A stretch of DNA of 64,000 nucleotides from Leifsonia shinshuensis (GTDB lineage Bacteria > Actinomycetota > Actinomycetes > Actinomycetales > Microbacteriaceae), in assembly GCF_031456835.1 (NCBI RefSeq), contig NZ_JAVDVK010000001.1:248001-312000 (forward strand). The letters are read 5' to 3'. The translations under genes were made by a program, and so were the position numbers. The notes under the pieces are model-generated. The model was not told where the DNA came from, did no database searches, and saw only the letters and a program-made list of their open reading frames with translations. This document shows, piece after piece, positions 16,473 through 25,321 of this stretch (positions are counted from its first letter, which is position 1; every line of letters starts with the position of its first letter).

Positions 16473-16880
16473 ATGATCGCAGAGGACATCGCCCGCCAGC
16501 TGCGGGCCGCGGGGCTGCGCTGGCAGCCGGCGTCGGGGGACACCTTCGCCATCGACCGCCCGGGTATGGAGGGGGAACGGTTCACGGTCAGCGAGATGAC
16601 CATCGAACCGCACCACTTCGACACCGGCACGATCCTCGGCTTCAACGGCACCACGGAGTGGGCGCTGGACTCGCTCGCCGTCGAGGACGCGCTGTGGATC
16701 CCCCGCGAGGATCAGCTGCGCGAGCTGCTCGGCGGCAGCTTCCGGCACCTGGCCCGCACTCCGGACGGCTACCGCGTGACCGTGTTCTTCGGCGACCAGG
16801 AGCGGATGTTCGAGCACGACGACGCGGCGACCGCCTACGCGCAGGCGCTGCTGTCGCTGATCGGAGCGTCGGTCTCGTAG
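16473..16880 (+). CDS. Conserved actinobacterial protein of unknown function
   Basis: A 135-residue soluble protein without a recognised catalytic motif. It has an amphipathic N terminus (IAEDIARQLRAAGLRW), a central FNGTTEWALDSLAVEDALWI block that looks well conserved, and a C-terminal helix. Similar actinobacterial proteins are often labelled CpaE-like pilus assembly, but there is no P-loop here and I do not endorse that name. The ATG follows AGAGGAGC. The last three codons (GTC TCG TAG) are the first unit of a 14-bp tandem repeat that continues past the stop. Confidence 0.75.
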   Translation: MIAEDIARQLRAAGLRWQPASGDTFAIDRPGMEGERFTVSEMTIEPHHFDTGTILGFNGTTEWALDSLAVEDALWIPREDQLRELLGGSFRHLARTPDGYRVTVFFGDQERMFEHDDAATAYAQALLSLIGASVS

Positions 16881-16941
16881 CGGCCGTCTCGTAGCGGGCG
16901 TCTCGTAGCGGGCGTCTGGTAGCGGCCGTCTCGTAGCGTCG
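16872..16941. repeat. 14-bp tandem repeat, five units, overlapping a stop codon
   Basis: Five head-to-tail copies of GTCTCGTAGCGGCC-like sequence (units begin at 16872, 16886, 16900, 16914 and 16928). Units 1-4 differ at only one or two positions; the fifth diverges at its last bases. The TAG stop of the upstream gene lies in unit 1. It fills the gap between two convergent genes. Confidence 0.9.
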
Positions 16942-16946
16942 GGCGC

Positions 16947-18281
16947 TCAGCGGCCGCCGGCGAGCACGGACGTCCCGGTCCCGGAGGGCGCGAGCACCGA
17001 CGGGTCGAGGTCCGCGACGCGGCGGACGCCCGCCAGCCCGAGGGTGATGTCCAGCTCGGCGATCGTGTTGCGGAGCAGCTCGCGCACGCCCTCCTCGCCC
17101 GCGAGCGCCAGCGCGTAGACGTACGGGCGCCCGATCGCCACGGCCCTCGCGCCGAGGGCGAGGGCGACCAGCGCATCCGACCCGCCGCGGATGCCGCTGT
17201 CGAAGAGCACGGGGATGCGGCCGGCGACGGCGTCGACCACGCCGGGCAGCGCATCCAGCGCCCCGACCTCCCCGTCGATCTGCCGACCGCCGTGCGTGGA
17301 GACCTGCACCGCATCCACCCCGGCGTCGACCGCGCGCCGGGCGTCGTCCGGATGGAGCACGCCCTTGAGCACGATCGGCAGCCGGGTGCGCTCGCGCAGG
17401 AAGGCGAGATCGTCCCAGGTCAGGGACGGGTCGGCGAACACGTCAAGGAAGGTCTCCACCGCGGCGAGCGGCTCGCCCGAACGCAGCTTCTCGCGCAGCG
17501 GTCCCGGGTGGTGGCGCAGGATGCTCGCGAAAGACGCGAGCGCCGCCGGCGTCGGCGTGGTGGCCGGGCCACCGCCGGGGCGATCGCTGGTCCGCTTCCG
17601 CGTGGCCCGCTCGCGGACGAGCCCCTGGAACACCGGATCGCTCGTGTACTGCGCGATGCCGAGACCGCGGCTGAACGGCAGGTAGCCGAGCGCCAGGTCG
17701 CGCGGCCGCCAGCCGAGCACGTGCGTGTCGAGGGTGACGACGATCGCCTCGCAGCCGGCGCGCTCCGCCCGCTCGACCAGGCTCGCGACGAGCTCGCGCG
17801 ACGAGCTCCAGTACAGCTGGAACCAGCGCGACGCCCCGGGAGCCGCCGCATCCATCGCCGCCGCCACCTCCTCCATCGGCTGCGACGCCTGCGTGGACAG
17901 CATGGCCGGCACCCCGAGGCGCGCGGCGGCACGGGCCGCGGCGGCGTCCCCGCCGCGACGGGCGAGCTCCAGCACGCCGATCGGAGCGAGGAGCAGGGGA
18001 GTGGGACGGCGCACGCCGAACAGGTCCACAGAGAGGTCGCGCGACGACACGTCCCGCAGCACCCGCGCCACGATGCGGCGACGCCGGAACGCGTCGAGGT
18101 CGGCGTCGGCGGTGCGCTCCAGTCCGGCGGACCCGGCGACGTAGGCGAACGCCGCGCGGCTCATCCGGCGCTGCGCCGCCCGCTCCAGCTGGGCGAACCC
18201 GACGGGGATGCGTGGGCGCCGTCCCGCGACACCGGCGCGGTAGATCTCGGATTGGGCATCACGTCCGGCGCTCGTGGTCAT
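16947..18281 (-). CDS. FMN-dependent alpha-hydroxy-acid oxidising enzyme (lactate monooxygenase-like)
   Basis: A 444-residue member of the FMN-linked (S)-2-hydroxyacid oxidase family; the length and the extended loop around residues 230-260 resemble lactate 2-monooxygenases. Visible are PTPLLLAPIGVLELA, WFQLYW, the lysine in IVLKGVLHPDDA, the active-site histidine and arginine in STHGGRQIDG, and the phosphate-binding DSGIRGGSDALVALALGA. It should oxidise an L-2-hydroxyacid using oxygen in the cytoplasm. The ATG start gives the usual N-terminal helix. No dedicated transporter is adjacent. Oxidase and monooxygenase activity cannot be separated by eye. Confidence 0.9.
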   Translation of the reverse strand: MTTSAGRDAQSEIYRAGVAGRRPRIPVGFAQLERAAQRRMSRAAFAYVAGSAGLERTADADLDAFRRRRIVARVLRDVSSRDLSVDLFGVRRPTPLLLAPIGVLELARRGGDAAAARAAARLGVPAMLSTQASQPMEEVAAAMDAAAPGASRWFQLYWSSSRELVASLVERAERAGCEAIVVTLDTHVLGWRPRDLALGYLPFSRGLGIAQYTSDPVFQGLVRERATRKRTSDRPGGGPATTPTPAALASFASILRHHPGPLREKLRSGEPLAAVETFLDVFADPSLTWDDLAFLRERTRLPIVLKGVLHPDDARRAVDAGVDAVQVSTHGGRQIDGEVGALDALPGVVDAVAGRIPVLFDSGIRGGSDALVALALGARAVAIGRPYVYALALAGEEGVRELLRNTIAELDITLGLAGVRRVADLDPSVLAPSGTGTSVLAGGR

Positions 18282-18311
18282 GTCCCCATCATGCTCCCGG
18301 GCGCCCGCTTG

Positions 18312-18962
18312 TCAGCGGCGGCGCGGGCGCTTGCGCGTCGTGGGCGTCGCCTTCGGCGCCCGGGCGGCCGCCTTGCGGGCCGCGGGCGCCTTGCGGCCGC
18401 TGTCGGCGGCTTCGCGCGCCGCGACCTCGGGATTGCGCGAGCTGTGCGCGGTGCGCCCGCGCACGATGCCGATGAACTCGTCGACCAGGGGATGCTGCCC
18501 CTCGCGGGGCCAGGTCAGGCCGATGCGGCTCTGCGGGGCGTCCGCGACCCGGAGCGCGACGACGTCACGCCGCCGCAGCGCCTTCGCCACCGAGGCGGGC
18601 AACAGGGCGACGCCGTCGCCCGCGGCGACGCTCCGCATCAGCGCCTCCGACGGCTCGCCCTCGACCCGCGGCTCGTCCGCGAGGTCGGCCAGGTGCAGCT
18701 CCTCCTCCTCGAGCGTGAGCAGGTGTTCGTGGTGCAGGACCACGACGACGTCCTCCGCGTAGAGCGGGATCAGGTGCCGCTCGTCGTCCGGCTCCGCATC
18801 GCGCGCGAAGACCATGTCCGCCTCACCGGTCGCGAGGGCCGCCAGCGGGTCGGTGTTCGGCCGCGCCACCAGCTCCACGTCGGGGAAGCGCTGCTCGAAG
18901 GTGCGCGTCCACTTGCCCGGGGCGACACCCAGCGGGAAGGCGATGGCGAAACGGGAGGACAC
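18312..18962 (-). CDS. LysR-type effector-binding domain without a DNA-binding helix-turn-helix
   Basis: A 216-residue protein corresponding only to the periplasmic-binding-like effector domain of LysR regulators: FAIAFPLGVAPGKWTRTFEQ, then VELVARPNTDPLAALATGEA and the late VAAGDGVALLPASVAKAL. There is no N-terminal wHTH, and none is encoded upstream in frame. The tail from about residue 180 is rich in Ala, Lys and Arg (ending TTRKRPRRR), like histone H1-type tails, and might bind DNA or RNA. The GTG start is 33 bp from the divergent DUF5997 gene, a pairing I recall from related genomes. Its role is unknown. Confidence 0.85.
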   Translation of the reverse strand: MSSRFAIAFPLGVAPGKWTRTFEQRFPDVELVARPNTDPLAALATGEADMVFARDAEPDDERHLIPLYAEDVVVVLHHEHLLTLEEEELHLADLADEPRVEGEPSEALMRSVAAGDGVALLPASVAKALRRRDVVALRVADAPQSRIGLTWPREGQHPLVDEFIGIVRGRTAHSSRNPEVAAREAADSGRKAPAARKAAARAPKATPTTRKRPRRR

Positions 18963-18995
18963 GAGTCGAGGGTAGCGAACGGTAGCCTGGGGGAC

Positions 18996-19394
18996 ATGAA
19001 GGCGCAGACCATGAAAGCGGCCACAGCGGCCAAGAAGCTCGGCATCTACCTGCCGGCGGCGCCCGACGACTTCCGCGATCGCGAGATCAGCCGCACCGAA
19101 CTGGACGAGCTGACCGCGAACCCGCCGGAGTGGCTGCGCGCTCTCCGGGCAGACGGCCCGCACCCGCGCGACGTGGTCGCGCGCAAGCTCGGCGTCTCCA
19201 ACTCTGGCCTCGCCCGCGGCGGCGTGACGGAGGCGCTCACCACTGCCGAGATCAAGGCGCTGCTGGAGGACCCGCCGCAGTGGCTCGTCGACGAGCGCGC
19301 GACGCAGGCGGCGGTCCGTGCCGAGAACGCACGGGTCAAGCAGCGCGACGCCGAGCGCGCCGCGCGCCGTGCCGCCGACGGCGACCGGGCCTAG
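18996..19394 (+). CDS. DUF5997-family protein
   Basis: A 132-residue basic protein matching DUF5997: TAAKKLGIYLPAAPDDF, ELTANPPEWLRALRADGPHP, ARKLGVSNSGLARGGV, then TTAEIKALLEDPPQWL and a charged Arg/Ala tail. The two PPEWL/PPQWL segments suggest an internal duplication. The KLGVSNSGLARGG segment resembles a helix-turn-helix, so this protein may supply the DNA binding that the divergent HTH-less LysR domain lacks (inference). TAGCCT (18983-18988) lies 7 nt before the ATG. Its stop overlaps the convergent membrane-protein gene by four bases. Confidence 0.8.
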   Translation: MKAQTMKAATAAKKLGIYLPAAPDDFRDREISRTELDELTANPPEWLRALRADGPHPRDVVARKLGVSNSGLARGGVTEALTTAEIKALLEDPPQWLVDERATQAAVRAENARVKQRDAERAARRAADGDRA

Positions 19395-19813
19395 AGACCG
19401 GTCGTCTCGGTCCCGTCCGGTGAACGGGTCGCGTTCTTCGCCGCCCGCGCGATCGTCTGCGGTCCGGTGACCAGCGCCCGCCGCCACGGGGCGACGCCGT
19501 CGATCTCCACCTGCAGCGAGAAGCTCAGGATGGTGCGGATCAGCACGATGATGCCGAGCACGAACGCGTCGGTCAGCGACGGCGTCGACGTGACGGTCTT
19601 CACGAGGTCCGCCGCGACCAGGATCTCGAGGCCCAGCAGGATGACGCCGCCGAAGCTCTCGCGCAGCGTCCGGAACGCCGCCGTCCCGCTCCGCTGACGC
19701 ACCCAGGCGACGAGCGCCAGCGCGACGGCCACGATCAGGCCGACCGCCATCGCGGCCACCCCGACGAACTCGAACACCGTGCCGGTCGTCTCGAAGAAGG
19801 GGTGCGCATCCAT
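19391..19813 (-). CDS. DUF1622-family membrane protein
   Basis: A 140-residue protein with about three hydrophobic helices: FEFVGVAAMAVGLIVAVALA, GGVILLGLEILVAADLVKTV and AFVLGIIVLIRTILSFSLQV. The GLEILVAADLVKT and IRTILSFSL segments are the DUF1622 hallmarks. The function is unknown. It is monocistronic, with its start 29 bp from the divergent SDR gene. Confidence 0.85.
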   Translation of the reverse strand: MDAHPFFETTGTVFEFVGVAAMAVGLIVAVALALVAWVRQRSGTAAFRTLRESFGGVILLGLEILVAADLVKTVTSTPSLTDAFVLGIIVLIRTILSFSLQVEIDGVAPWRRALVTGPQTIARAAKNATRSPDGTETTGL

Positions 19814-19842
19814 GCGCTCATCGTGCCACGTAGAATTCTCCG

Positions 19843-21345
19843 GTGCCTCCCGAAACCCCGGCCGTCTCCGGCCTCGACCCCGACGATCTCGCCGTCACCC
19901 TCCGCGTCCTGCAGCAGTTGCACGAACTGGACCAGGAGCATCCCGACTACGTGAGCGTGCGCCGGGCGACCGCGCACATGTTCAAGGCGTCCAAGCAGGC
20001 GCGCAAGCGGGAGCTGCGGCGACAGGTCGCCGAGGCCGACCGGGCGGTGATCGCGGCCACCGCCACGGGCGCTCCCGACCGCATCGACGACGAGACCCGT
20101 GGCCGCGAGCTGACCTCCAGCTCGACCGGCTCCCGCACCGCCGGCACCCTCCTCACGGCCCGCGCCTGCTACATCTGCAAGCAGCAGTACACCGAGGTCG
20201 ACTGGTTCTATCACCAGCTGTGCCCGTCCTGCGCGGCGTTCAGCCACCTCAAGCGCAACGCGCGCACCGACCTCACCGGCAAGCGCGCCCTGCTGACCGG
20301 CGGCCGCGCCAAGATCGGCATGCACATCGCCCTGCGACTGCTGCGCGACGGCGCCCACCTGACCATCACGACGCGGTTCCCGCGCGACGCCGTCCGGCGG
20401 TTCTCGCAGCTGCCGGATGCCGGGCAGTGGATCGACCGGCTCCGCGTCGTCGGCATCGACCTGCGCGACCCCTCGCAGGTGATCGCGCTCGCCGACTCCG
20501 TCGCGGAGCGCGGGCCCCTCGACATCCTCATCAACAACGCCGCGCAGACGGTGCGCCGCTCGCCCGGCGCGTACTCGCTGCTCGCGGACGCGGAGACCCA
20601 GCCCCTGCCGGACGGCCCGCTGCCCGAGCTGGAGACGTTCGGTCACACCGCTGACCCGCATCCTCTCGCCCTCGAGCGGTCGGTCGCGGCGCATCCGCTG
20701 CTCTCGGCGGCGGATGTGCGCGGCACCATCGCGGAGCTCGCCGGACCCGCCGCGCTGACCGCGGACGACCTGGCCACCGCCGCGATGAGCGCCGGCTCGT
20801 CGTCGCTCGCCCGGCACGCCGACGGCAGTGCGATCGACGCCGGCGGGCTGGTCCCCGACGTCGCGCACGTCAACAGCTGGACGCAGACCATCGGCGCGAT
20901 CGACGCGCTGGAGCTGCTCGAGGTGCAACTGTGCAACCAGACGGCGCCGTTCATCCTGATCGACCGGCTGCGACCCTCGCTCGCGGCGGCCGGACGCTCG
21001 TACGTGGTCAACGTGTCCGCGATGGAGGGTGTCTTCGGCCGCCGCTACAAGGGGCCGGGTCACCCGCACACCAACATGTCGAAGGCCGCGCTGAACATGC
21101 TCACGCGGACCAGCGCGGGGGAGATGTTCGAGAGCGACGGCATCCTGATGACCAGCGTCGACACGGGATGGATCACGGACGAGCGCCCGCACCACACCAA
21201 GGTGCGGCTCGCCGAGGAGGGCTTCCACGCGCCGCTCGACCTGGTCGACGGCGCCGCCCGGGTCTACGACCCGATCGTCCGCGGCGAGGCGGGTGAGGAC
21301 GTTCACGGGGTGTTCCTCAAGGACTACCGTGCCTCGGCGTGGTGA
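19843..21345 (+). CDS. SDR-family oxidoreductase with an N-terminal zinc-ribbon extension
   Basis: A 500-residue protein. Residues 1-110 are helical and unassigned. A CYICKQQY...CPSC pair near residues 108-132 forms a likely zinc ribbon. An SDR Rossmann domain follows, with [20 protein letters not shown] and INNAAQTV. The serine is present in VVNVSAMEG, but the catalytic YxxxK tyrosine position reads Thr in [11 protein letters not shown], so standard SDR chemistry is doubtful. TAGAAT (19831-19836) lies 6 nt upstream of the GTG, supporting this start and a leaderless mRNA. The substrate is unknown. Confidence 0.85.
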   Translation: MPPETPAVSGLDPDDLAVTLRVLQQLHELDQEHPDYVSVRRATAHMFKASKQARKRELRRQVAEADRAVIAATATGAPDRIDDETRGRELTSSSTGSRTAGTLLTARACYICKQQYTEVDWFYHQLCPSCAAFSHLKRNARTDLTGKRALLTGGRAKIGMHIALRLLRDGAHLTITTRFPRDAVRRFSQLPDAGQWIDRLRVVGIDLRDPSQVIALADSVAERGPLDILINNAAQTVRRSPGAYSLLADAETQPLPDGPLPELETFGHTADPHPLALERSVAAHPLLSAADVRGTIAELAGPAALTADDLATAAMSAGSSSLARHADGSAIDAGGLVPDVAHVNSWTQTIGAIDALELLEVQLCNQTAPFILIDRLRPSLAAAGRSYVVNVSAMEGVFGRRYKGPGHPHTNMSKAALNMLTRTSAGEMFESDGILMTSVDTGWITDERPHHTKVRLAEEGFHAPLDLVDGAARVYDPIVRGEAGEDVHGVFLKDYRASAW

Positions 21346-21385
21346 CCGCTACGCTGGCGACGGGGACGTGAGCGGAGGGACGCGG

Positions 21386-23491
21386 ATGCCGGGTACTCCG
21401 CGACGACGGACGCCGCCCGAGGCGGCGGGTACGGAGGCTGCGTCAGCCGTGCCGGATGCTCAGGCGCCGACCGCGCAGGCGCCGGGTGCGCCGTCGCCGG
21501 TTCCGCGCGTCACCCCACGCAGCGCCATCCCCGTGCCCGGTCAGGCGCGGCCCGTGCCCGAGTCCGCGAAGGGCGGGTGGGTGCGACACTGGCTGCTCAC
21601 CGGCCTCGTGGACGAGCGCGGCACCCAGCAGGGACCCCACGGCCGCAACCCCGACCGCACGCACCCCTGGTGGCAGGTCATGTGCCTCACCGGTGTGGAC
21701 TACTTCTCGACCCTCGGCTACCAGCCCGCGATCGCGGCGCTCGCCGCCGGGCTGGTGTCGCCCTTCGCCACGCTGGTGCTCGTCGCCCTGACGCTGCTCG
21801 GCGCGCTCCCGGTGTACCGCCGGGTGGCGCGGGAGAGCTTCAAGGGCTCCGGCTCGATCGCCATGCTGGAGCGGCTGCTGCCCTGGTGGGCGGGCAAGCT
21901 GCTCGTGCTGGTGCTGCTCGGCTTCGCCGCCACGGACTTCATGATCACCATCACGCTGTCCGCCGCGGACGCCTCCGCGCACGCCGTCGAGAACCCGTTC
22001 GCGCCGAGCTGGTTCCAGGGCAACAACGTCCTGATCACCCTCTTCCTGCTGGCGCTCCTGGGCGCGGTGTTCCTGAAGGGCTTCAAGGAGGCGATCGGCA
22101 TCGCGGTGGTGCTGGTCGCGGTCTACCTGGCGCTGAACGTCGTCGTGGTCGGCACATCCATCGTCGAGGTCTTCCAGCACCCGACGGCGATCGACGACTG
22201 GTGGAGCGCGCTGTTCCGCCAGAACGGCGACCCGCTGATCGTGGTGGGTGTCGCGCTGCTCGTGTTCCCGCGGCTCGCCCTGGGCCTCTCCGGCTTCGAG
22301 ACCGGCGTGGCCGTCATGCCGCAGATCACGGGCCGCCCGGACGACGACCCGGCGTACCCGAAGGGGCGCATCCGCGGCGCCGGCCGGCTGCTCACCACGG
22401 CCGCGATCATCATGAGCGTCTTCCTCATCACGTCGAGCTTCACCACGACGCTGCTCATCCCGCAGAAGGACTTCCAGCCCGGCGGACCGGCCAACGGCCG
22501 CGCGCTGGCGTACCTGGCGCACGAGTACCTCGGCAACGGGTTCGGGACGGTCTACGACATCAGCACCATCCTGATCCTGTGGTTCGCCGGCGCCTCCGCG
22601 ATGGCCGGTCTGCTGAACCTGGTGCCGCGCTACCTGCCGCGGTACGGGATGGCTCCGCAGTGGGCGCGGGCCGTGCGTCCGCTGGTGCTGGTCTTCACGG
22701 CGATCGCGTTCCTCATCACGCTGATCTTCCAGGCGAGCGTGGATGCGCAGGGCGGCGCGTACGCGACCGGCGTCCTGGTGCTCATCACGTCCGCATCCCT
22801 CGCGGTGACGCTGTCGGCGTACCGCAAGCGGCAGCCGAAGCGCACCGTCGTGTTCGGCGTCATCACGGCGATCTTCGTCTACACGACGATCGACAACATC
22901 ATCGAGCGCCCGGACGGCCTCCGGATCGCGACGCTGTTCATCCTCGGCATCCTGGTGGTGTCGATCGTGTCGCGCGTCGGGCGGTCGTTCCAGTTGCGCG
23001 CGACCTCGGTGACCTTCGACGTGACCGCGCTGGACTTCATCCTCGAGGATGCGGAGGAGGGCGAGATCCGCATCATCTCGCACGAGCCCGACGTCGACAC
23101 GGGCACGGAGTACGCGCAGAAGAACAAGGACGAGCGCAAGTTCAGCCACATCCCGCAGCGCTCCCGCACGATCTTCCTCGAAGTGCTCCGCTCCGACTCC
23201 TCCGACTTCGAGGAGGACCTGGTGGTGCACGGCGTGGTCAAGCACGGCTACCGCGTGCTGCAGGTGAAGAGCGGCAACGTGCCGAACACGATCGCGGCGG
23301 TGCTGCTCGAGATGCGCGACATCACGGGCGTGGTGCCGGCGATCTACTTCGAGTGGACGGAAGGCAACCCGATCTCGAACATGTTCCGGTACCTCATCAC
23401 GGGGGTCGGCGAGGTCGCGCCCGTGACGCGCGAGGTGCTGCGCGAGGCGGAGAAGGACGTGAAGCGGCGGCCGGCAGTGCACGTGTCCTGA
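21386..23491 (+). CDS. Large APC-superfamily transporter with cytosolic C-terminal domain
   Basis: A 701-residue membrane protein. About 80 disordered Pro/Ala-rich residues precede [21 protein letters not shown], the first transport helix. Around twelve hydrophobic segments follow up to roughly residue 530, then about 170 soluble residues ([18 protein letters not shown]). It belongs to the amino-acid/polyamine APC group; the substrate is unclear, and a potassium or amino-acid load are both possible. The ATG follows GCGGAGGG with 6-bp spacing and is preferred to upstream in-frame codons, which lack a ribosome-binding site. The next gene converges across a repeat. Confidence 0.85.
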   Translation: MPGTPRRRTPPEAAGTEAASAVPDAQAPTAQAPGAPSPVPRVTPRSAIPVPGQARPVPESAKGGWVRHWLLTGLVDERGTQQGPHGRNPDRTHPWWQVMCLTGVDYFSTLGYQPAIAALAAGLVSPFATLVLVALTLLGALPVYRRVARESFKGSGSIAMLERLLPWWAGKLLVLVLLGFAATDFMITITLSAADASAHAVENPFAPSWFQGNNVLITLFLLALLGAVFLKGFKEAIGIAVVLVAVYLALNVVVVGTSIVEVFQHPTAIDDWWSALFRQNGDPLIVVGVALLVFPRLALGLSGFETGVAVMPQITGRPDDDPAYPKGRIRGAGRLLTTAAIIMSVFLITSSFTTTLLIPQKDFQPGGPANGRALAYLAHEYLGNGFGTVYDISTILILWFAGASAMAGLLNLVPRYLPRYGMAPQWARAVRPLVLVFTAIAFLITLIFQASVDAQGGAYATGVLVLITSASLAVTLSAYRKRQPKRTVVFGVITAIFVYTTIDNIIERPDGLRIATLFILGILVVSIVSRVGRSFQLRATSVTFDVTALDFILEDAEEGEIRIISHEPDVDTGTEYAQKNKDERKFSHIPQRSRTIFLEVLRSDSSDFEEDLVVHGVVKHGYRVLQVKSGNVPNTIAAVLLEMRDITGVVPAIYFEWTEGNPISNMFRYLITGVGEVAPVTREVLREAEKDVKRRPAVHVS

Positions 23492-23519
23492 GGCCAGGGC
23501 TGCGCTCGGGGGTGCCTAT

Positions 23520-23652
23520 CGTCGGAGAGCACCCTCCGAATCTCCGACGCAACGCTCTGCGGAGGGAGATTTCGCGCCGAAATGGCCAGATCTCCGACGA
23601 GCGGCGCCGGATCTCCGACGATCGGCGCCGGATCTCCGCCGATCGCGGGGCT
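23520..23652. repeat. Second copy of the CGTCGGAGAT repeat family, inverted
   Basis: Between convergent genes. The minus strand carries CGCAGAGCGTTGCGTCGGAG (core 23539-23561), 21 of 23 bases identical to the cores at 3371-3393 and 3519-3541. It is followed by three tandem 21-bp units beginning ATCTCCGACG or ATCTCCGCCG at 23590, 23611 and 23632. The last unit touches the stop codon of the DUF6510 gene. Confidence 0.82.
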
Positions 23653-23917
23653 ACTCGACCGCGAACTCCAGCCAGGCGAGGCCGCGCAGGTCGAGCATGA
23701 GGCGGCCGGCGCGCTCGGAGGCGACGGCGAGCACGTCGCCGCAGACGGAGCAGCGCACCACGAGGCCGTGCTCGTCCACGTAGACCCGTCCGCGGGCGAC
23801 GACCGACTCGTCGCCGCAGTTGACGCAGCAGCCGACCGCTGTGGTGACGTCGGCGGCGAAGACCTCCGACAGCATCCCCGCGGCCGCGTTGCCGTCGAGG
23901 TAGTCCTGGCCTGTCAT
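23651..23917 (-). CDS. DUF6510-family zinc-ribbon protein
   Basis: An 88-residue protein with two CxxC pairs, VNCGDESV (preceded by another Cys) and RCSVCGDV, spaced as a small zinc ribbon, after YLDGNAAAGMLSEVFA. This matches the small actinobacterial family recalled as DUF6510. Its ATG overlaps the stop of the ferredoxin-reductase-like gene (ATGA), making it the third gene of an operon with that reductase and a molybdopterin oxidoreductase. A role in cofactor or electron transfer is possible but unproven. Confidence 0.8.
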   Translation of the reverse strand: MTGQDYLDGNAAAGMLSEVFAADVTTAVGCCVNCGDESVVARGRVYVDEHGLVVRCSVCGDVLAVASERAGRLMLDLRGLAWLEFAVE

Positions 23918-24684
23918 GGCGTGCCTCCGATGCCGCCGTAGCGCTCGGTGCGGATGCGTGCCGGGTCGTGGCCGGCATCGACCAGCCAGCCGGAGACCGC
24001 CTCGACGAACGGCGTCGAACCGCAGATGAAGAAGGTGGGGGAGTCGGAGGCCGGCAGCACCCGCTGCATCAGGCCCTCGGCGGTGAGGCGGCCGGGCTTC
24101 GCGTCCGAGCCGGGCGGCGCCTGCCGCGTGTACACGTAGTCGACGCGGAACGGGGCCGCGGCGTCGGCGGCGAGAGTGCCGAGCTCATCGGTGTAGTAGC
24201 CGGAGAACGGCGCGCGCAGCGAGTACAGCATCCGGAACGGTGCCGTGCTGGTCGCCGCGGCGTGTGCGCGCGCCATCGACATGAGCGGCACGACGCCCGA
24301 GCCGCCGGCGATCAGCTGGACGGGAGTGTCGTCGCCCGGACGCCAGACGAACCAGCCGCCGACCGGTCCGCGCACCTCCAGCTGGTCGCCGTTCTGCAGC
24401 CCGCGCACCAGGTACGGCGAGACCTCGCCGTCGGCGAGCTCCTCGACCGTCAGCTCGAGTTCATCGTCCGGCAGCTCGTGCGGGTCCAGCGCGCCGCGGC
24501 CTCCGCCGGACGCGATGGAGTAGGAACGGACCGCCTGGTAGCCGTCAGGCGCGGTCAGCCGGATGTCGACGTGCTGACCGGCCAGGTGGCCGTGCAATCC
24601 TTGGATGCGCAACCGGATGGTGCGGGCCGTCGGTGTCTCCATCCGCGTGTCGACCACGTCGGCCACTCGCCATACGCTGCTCAC
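23914..24684 (-). CDS. FAD/NAD(P)-binding ferredoxin reductase-type protein
   Basis: A 256-residue ferredoxin-NADP reductase-fold flavoprotein. The FAD motif is RSYSIAS near residue 65, the phosphate-binding and NAD domains show LIAGGSGVVPLMSMARAH, and the C terminus has FFICGSTPFVEAV. There is no fused 2Fe-2S domain. The GTG start overlaps the stop of the upstream sulfite-oxidase-like gene (GTGA), so the two are translationally coupled. It probably passes electrons between a nicotinamide and the molybdoenzyme, in line with YedY/MsrP-like systems needing a redox partner (inference). Confidence 0.92.
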   Translation of the reverse strand: MSSVWRVADVVDTRMETPTARTIRLRIQGLHGHLAGQHVDIRLTAPDGYQAVRSYSIASGGGRGALDPHELPDDELELTVEELADGEVSPYLVRGLQNGDQLEVRGPVGGWFVWRPGDDTPVQLIAGGSGVVPLMSMARAHAAATSTAPFRMLYSLRAPFSGYYTDELGTLAADAAAPFRVDYVYTRQAPPGSDAKPGRLTAEGLMQRVLPASDSPTFFICGSTPFVEAVSGWLVDAGHDPARIRTERYGGIGGTP

Positions 24685-25274
24685 CAGTAGCGCTGTTCCT
24701 TCCACGGGTCGCCGTACATGTTGTAGCCGTTCTGCTCCCAGAAGCCGGGCTGGTCCTGCGGCAGCATCTGCAGCCCGGAGACCCACTTGGCGCTCTTCCA
24801 GAAGTACAGGTGCGGCACGAGGAGTCGCGCGGGACCGCCGTGCTCCGGCTCCAGGTCCTTGCCGTCGAAGCTGTGAGCGACCCACGCCTTGCCGTTCAGC
24901 AGGTCGGCGAGCGGCACGTTGGTCGTGTAGCCGCCGTAGCTGTGCGCCATCGTGTACTCGAAGCTGGTGTCGACATCCTTGAACAGGGTGTCGAGGGCCA
25001 CGCCGCGCCACGAGGTGCCGAGCTTGGACCAACTGGTCACGCAGTGGATGTCGGTGCTGACGTCCTCCTGCGGGAGCGCGAGGAACTCGTCCCAGCTCCA
25101 GCGGTGCACGTCGCCCTTCTCGGTGGTGATCGTGAACGCCCAGTCGTCTTTCGCGATGCGGGGCGTCGGCCCGGCGGACAGCACCGGGAAGCCCTCGGTC
25201 AGGTACTGACCGGGAGGGAGGCGGGGGTCGTCGGTCCTCCGACGGCCGAGGAAGCCGGACGAGATGATTCCCAT
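24681..25274 (-). CDS. Soluble sulfite-oxidase-family molybdoenzyme
   Basis: A 197-residue protein of the oxidoreductase molybdopterin-binding (SUOX/YedY) fold. The molybdenum-ligating cysteine is in [12 protein letters not shown], followed by [10 protein letters not shown] and [19 protein letters not shown]. It has the Moco domain only, without the C-terminal dimerisation domain or a Tat signal, so it should be cytoplasmic. It is the first gene of a three-gene unit with a flavin reductase and a zinc-ribbon protein, divergent from moaA. The physiological substrate is unknown; an S- or N-oxide reductase is as likely as sulfite oxidation. Confidence 0.9.
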   Translation of the reverse strand: MGIISSGFLGRRRTDDPRLPPGQYLTEGFPVLSAGPTPRIAKDDWAFTITTEKGDVHRWSWDEFLALPQEDVSTDIHCVTSWSKLGTSWRGVALDTLFKDVDTSFEYTMAHSYGGYTTNVPLADLLNGKAWVAHSFDGKDLEPEHGGPARLLVPHLYFWKSAKWVSGLQMLPQDQPGFWEQNGYNMYGDPWKEQRYW

Positions 25275-25321
25275 GGGGGAAGCTTATGGGGTCCGGTCCC
25301 GGCCGGTCTATGGTGAAGAGC

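Noticed and set aside
16473..16880. Pilus assembly protein CpaE
   Set aside because: No ATPase motif or pilus genes; the label is used for similar proteins but is unsupported by the sequence.
21443..23482. A 679-codon open frame antisense to the APC transporter
   Set aside because: Very high His/Arg/Asp content, no domains, and the sense frame encodes a clear membrane protein.
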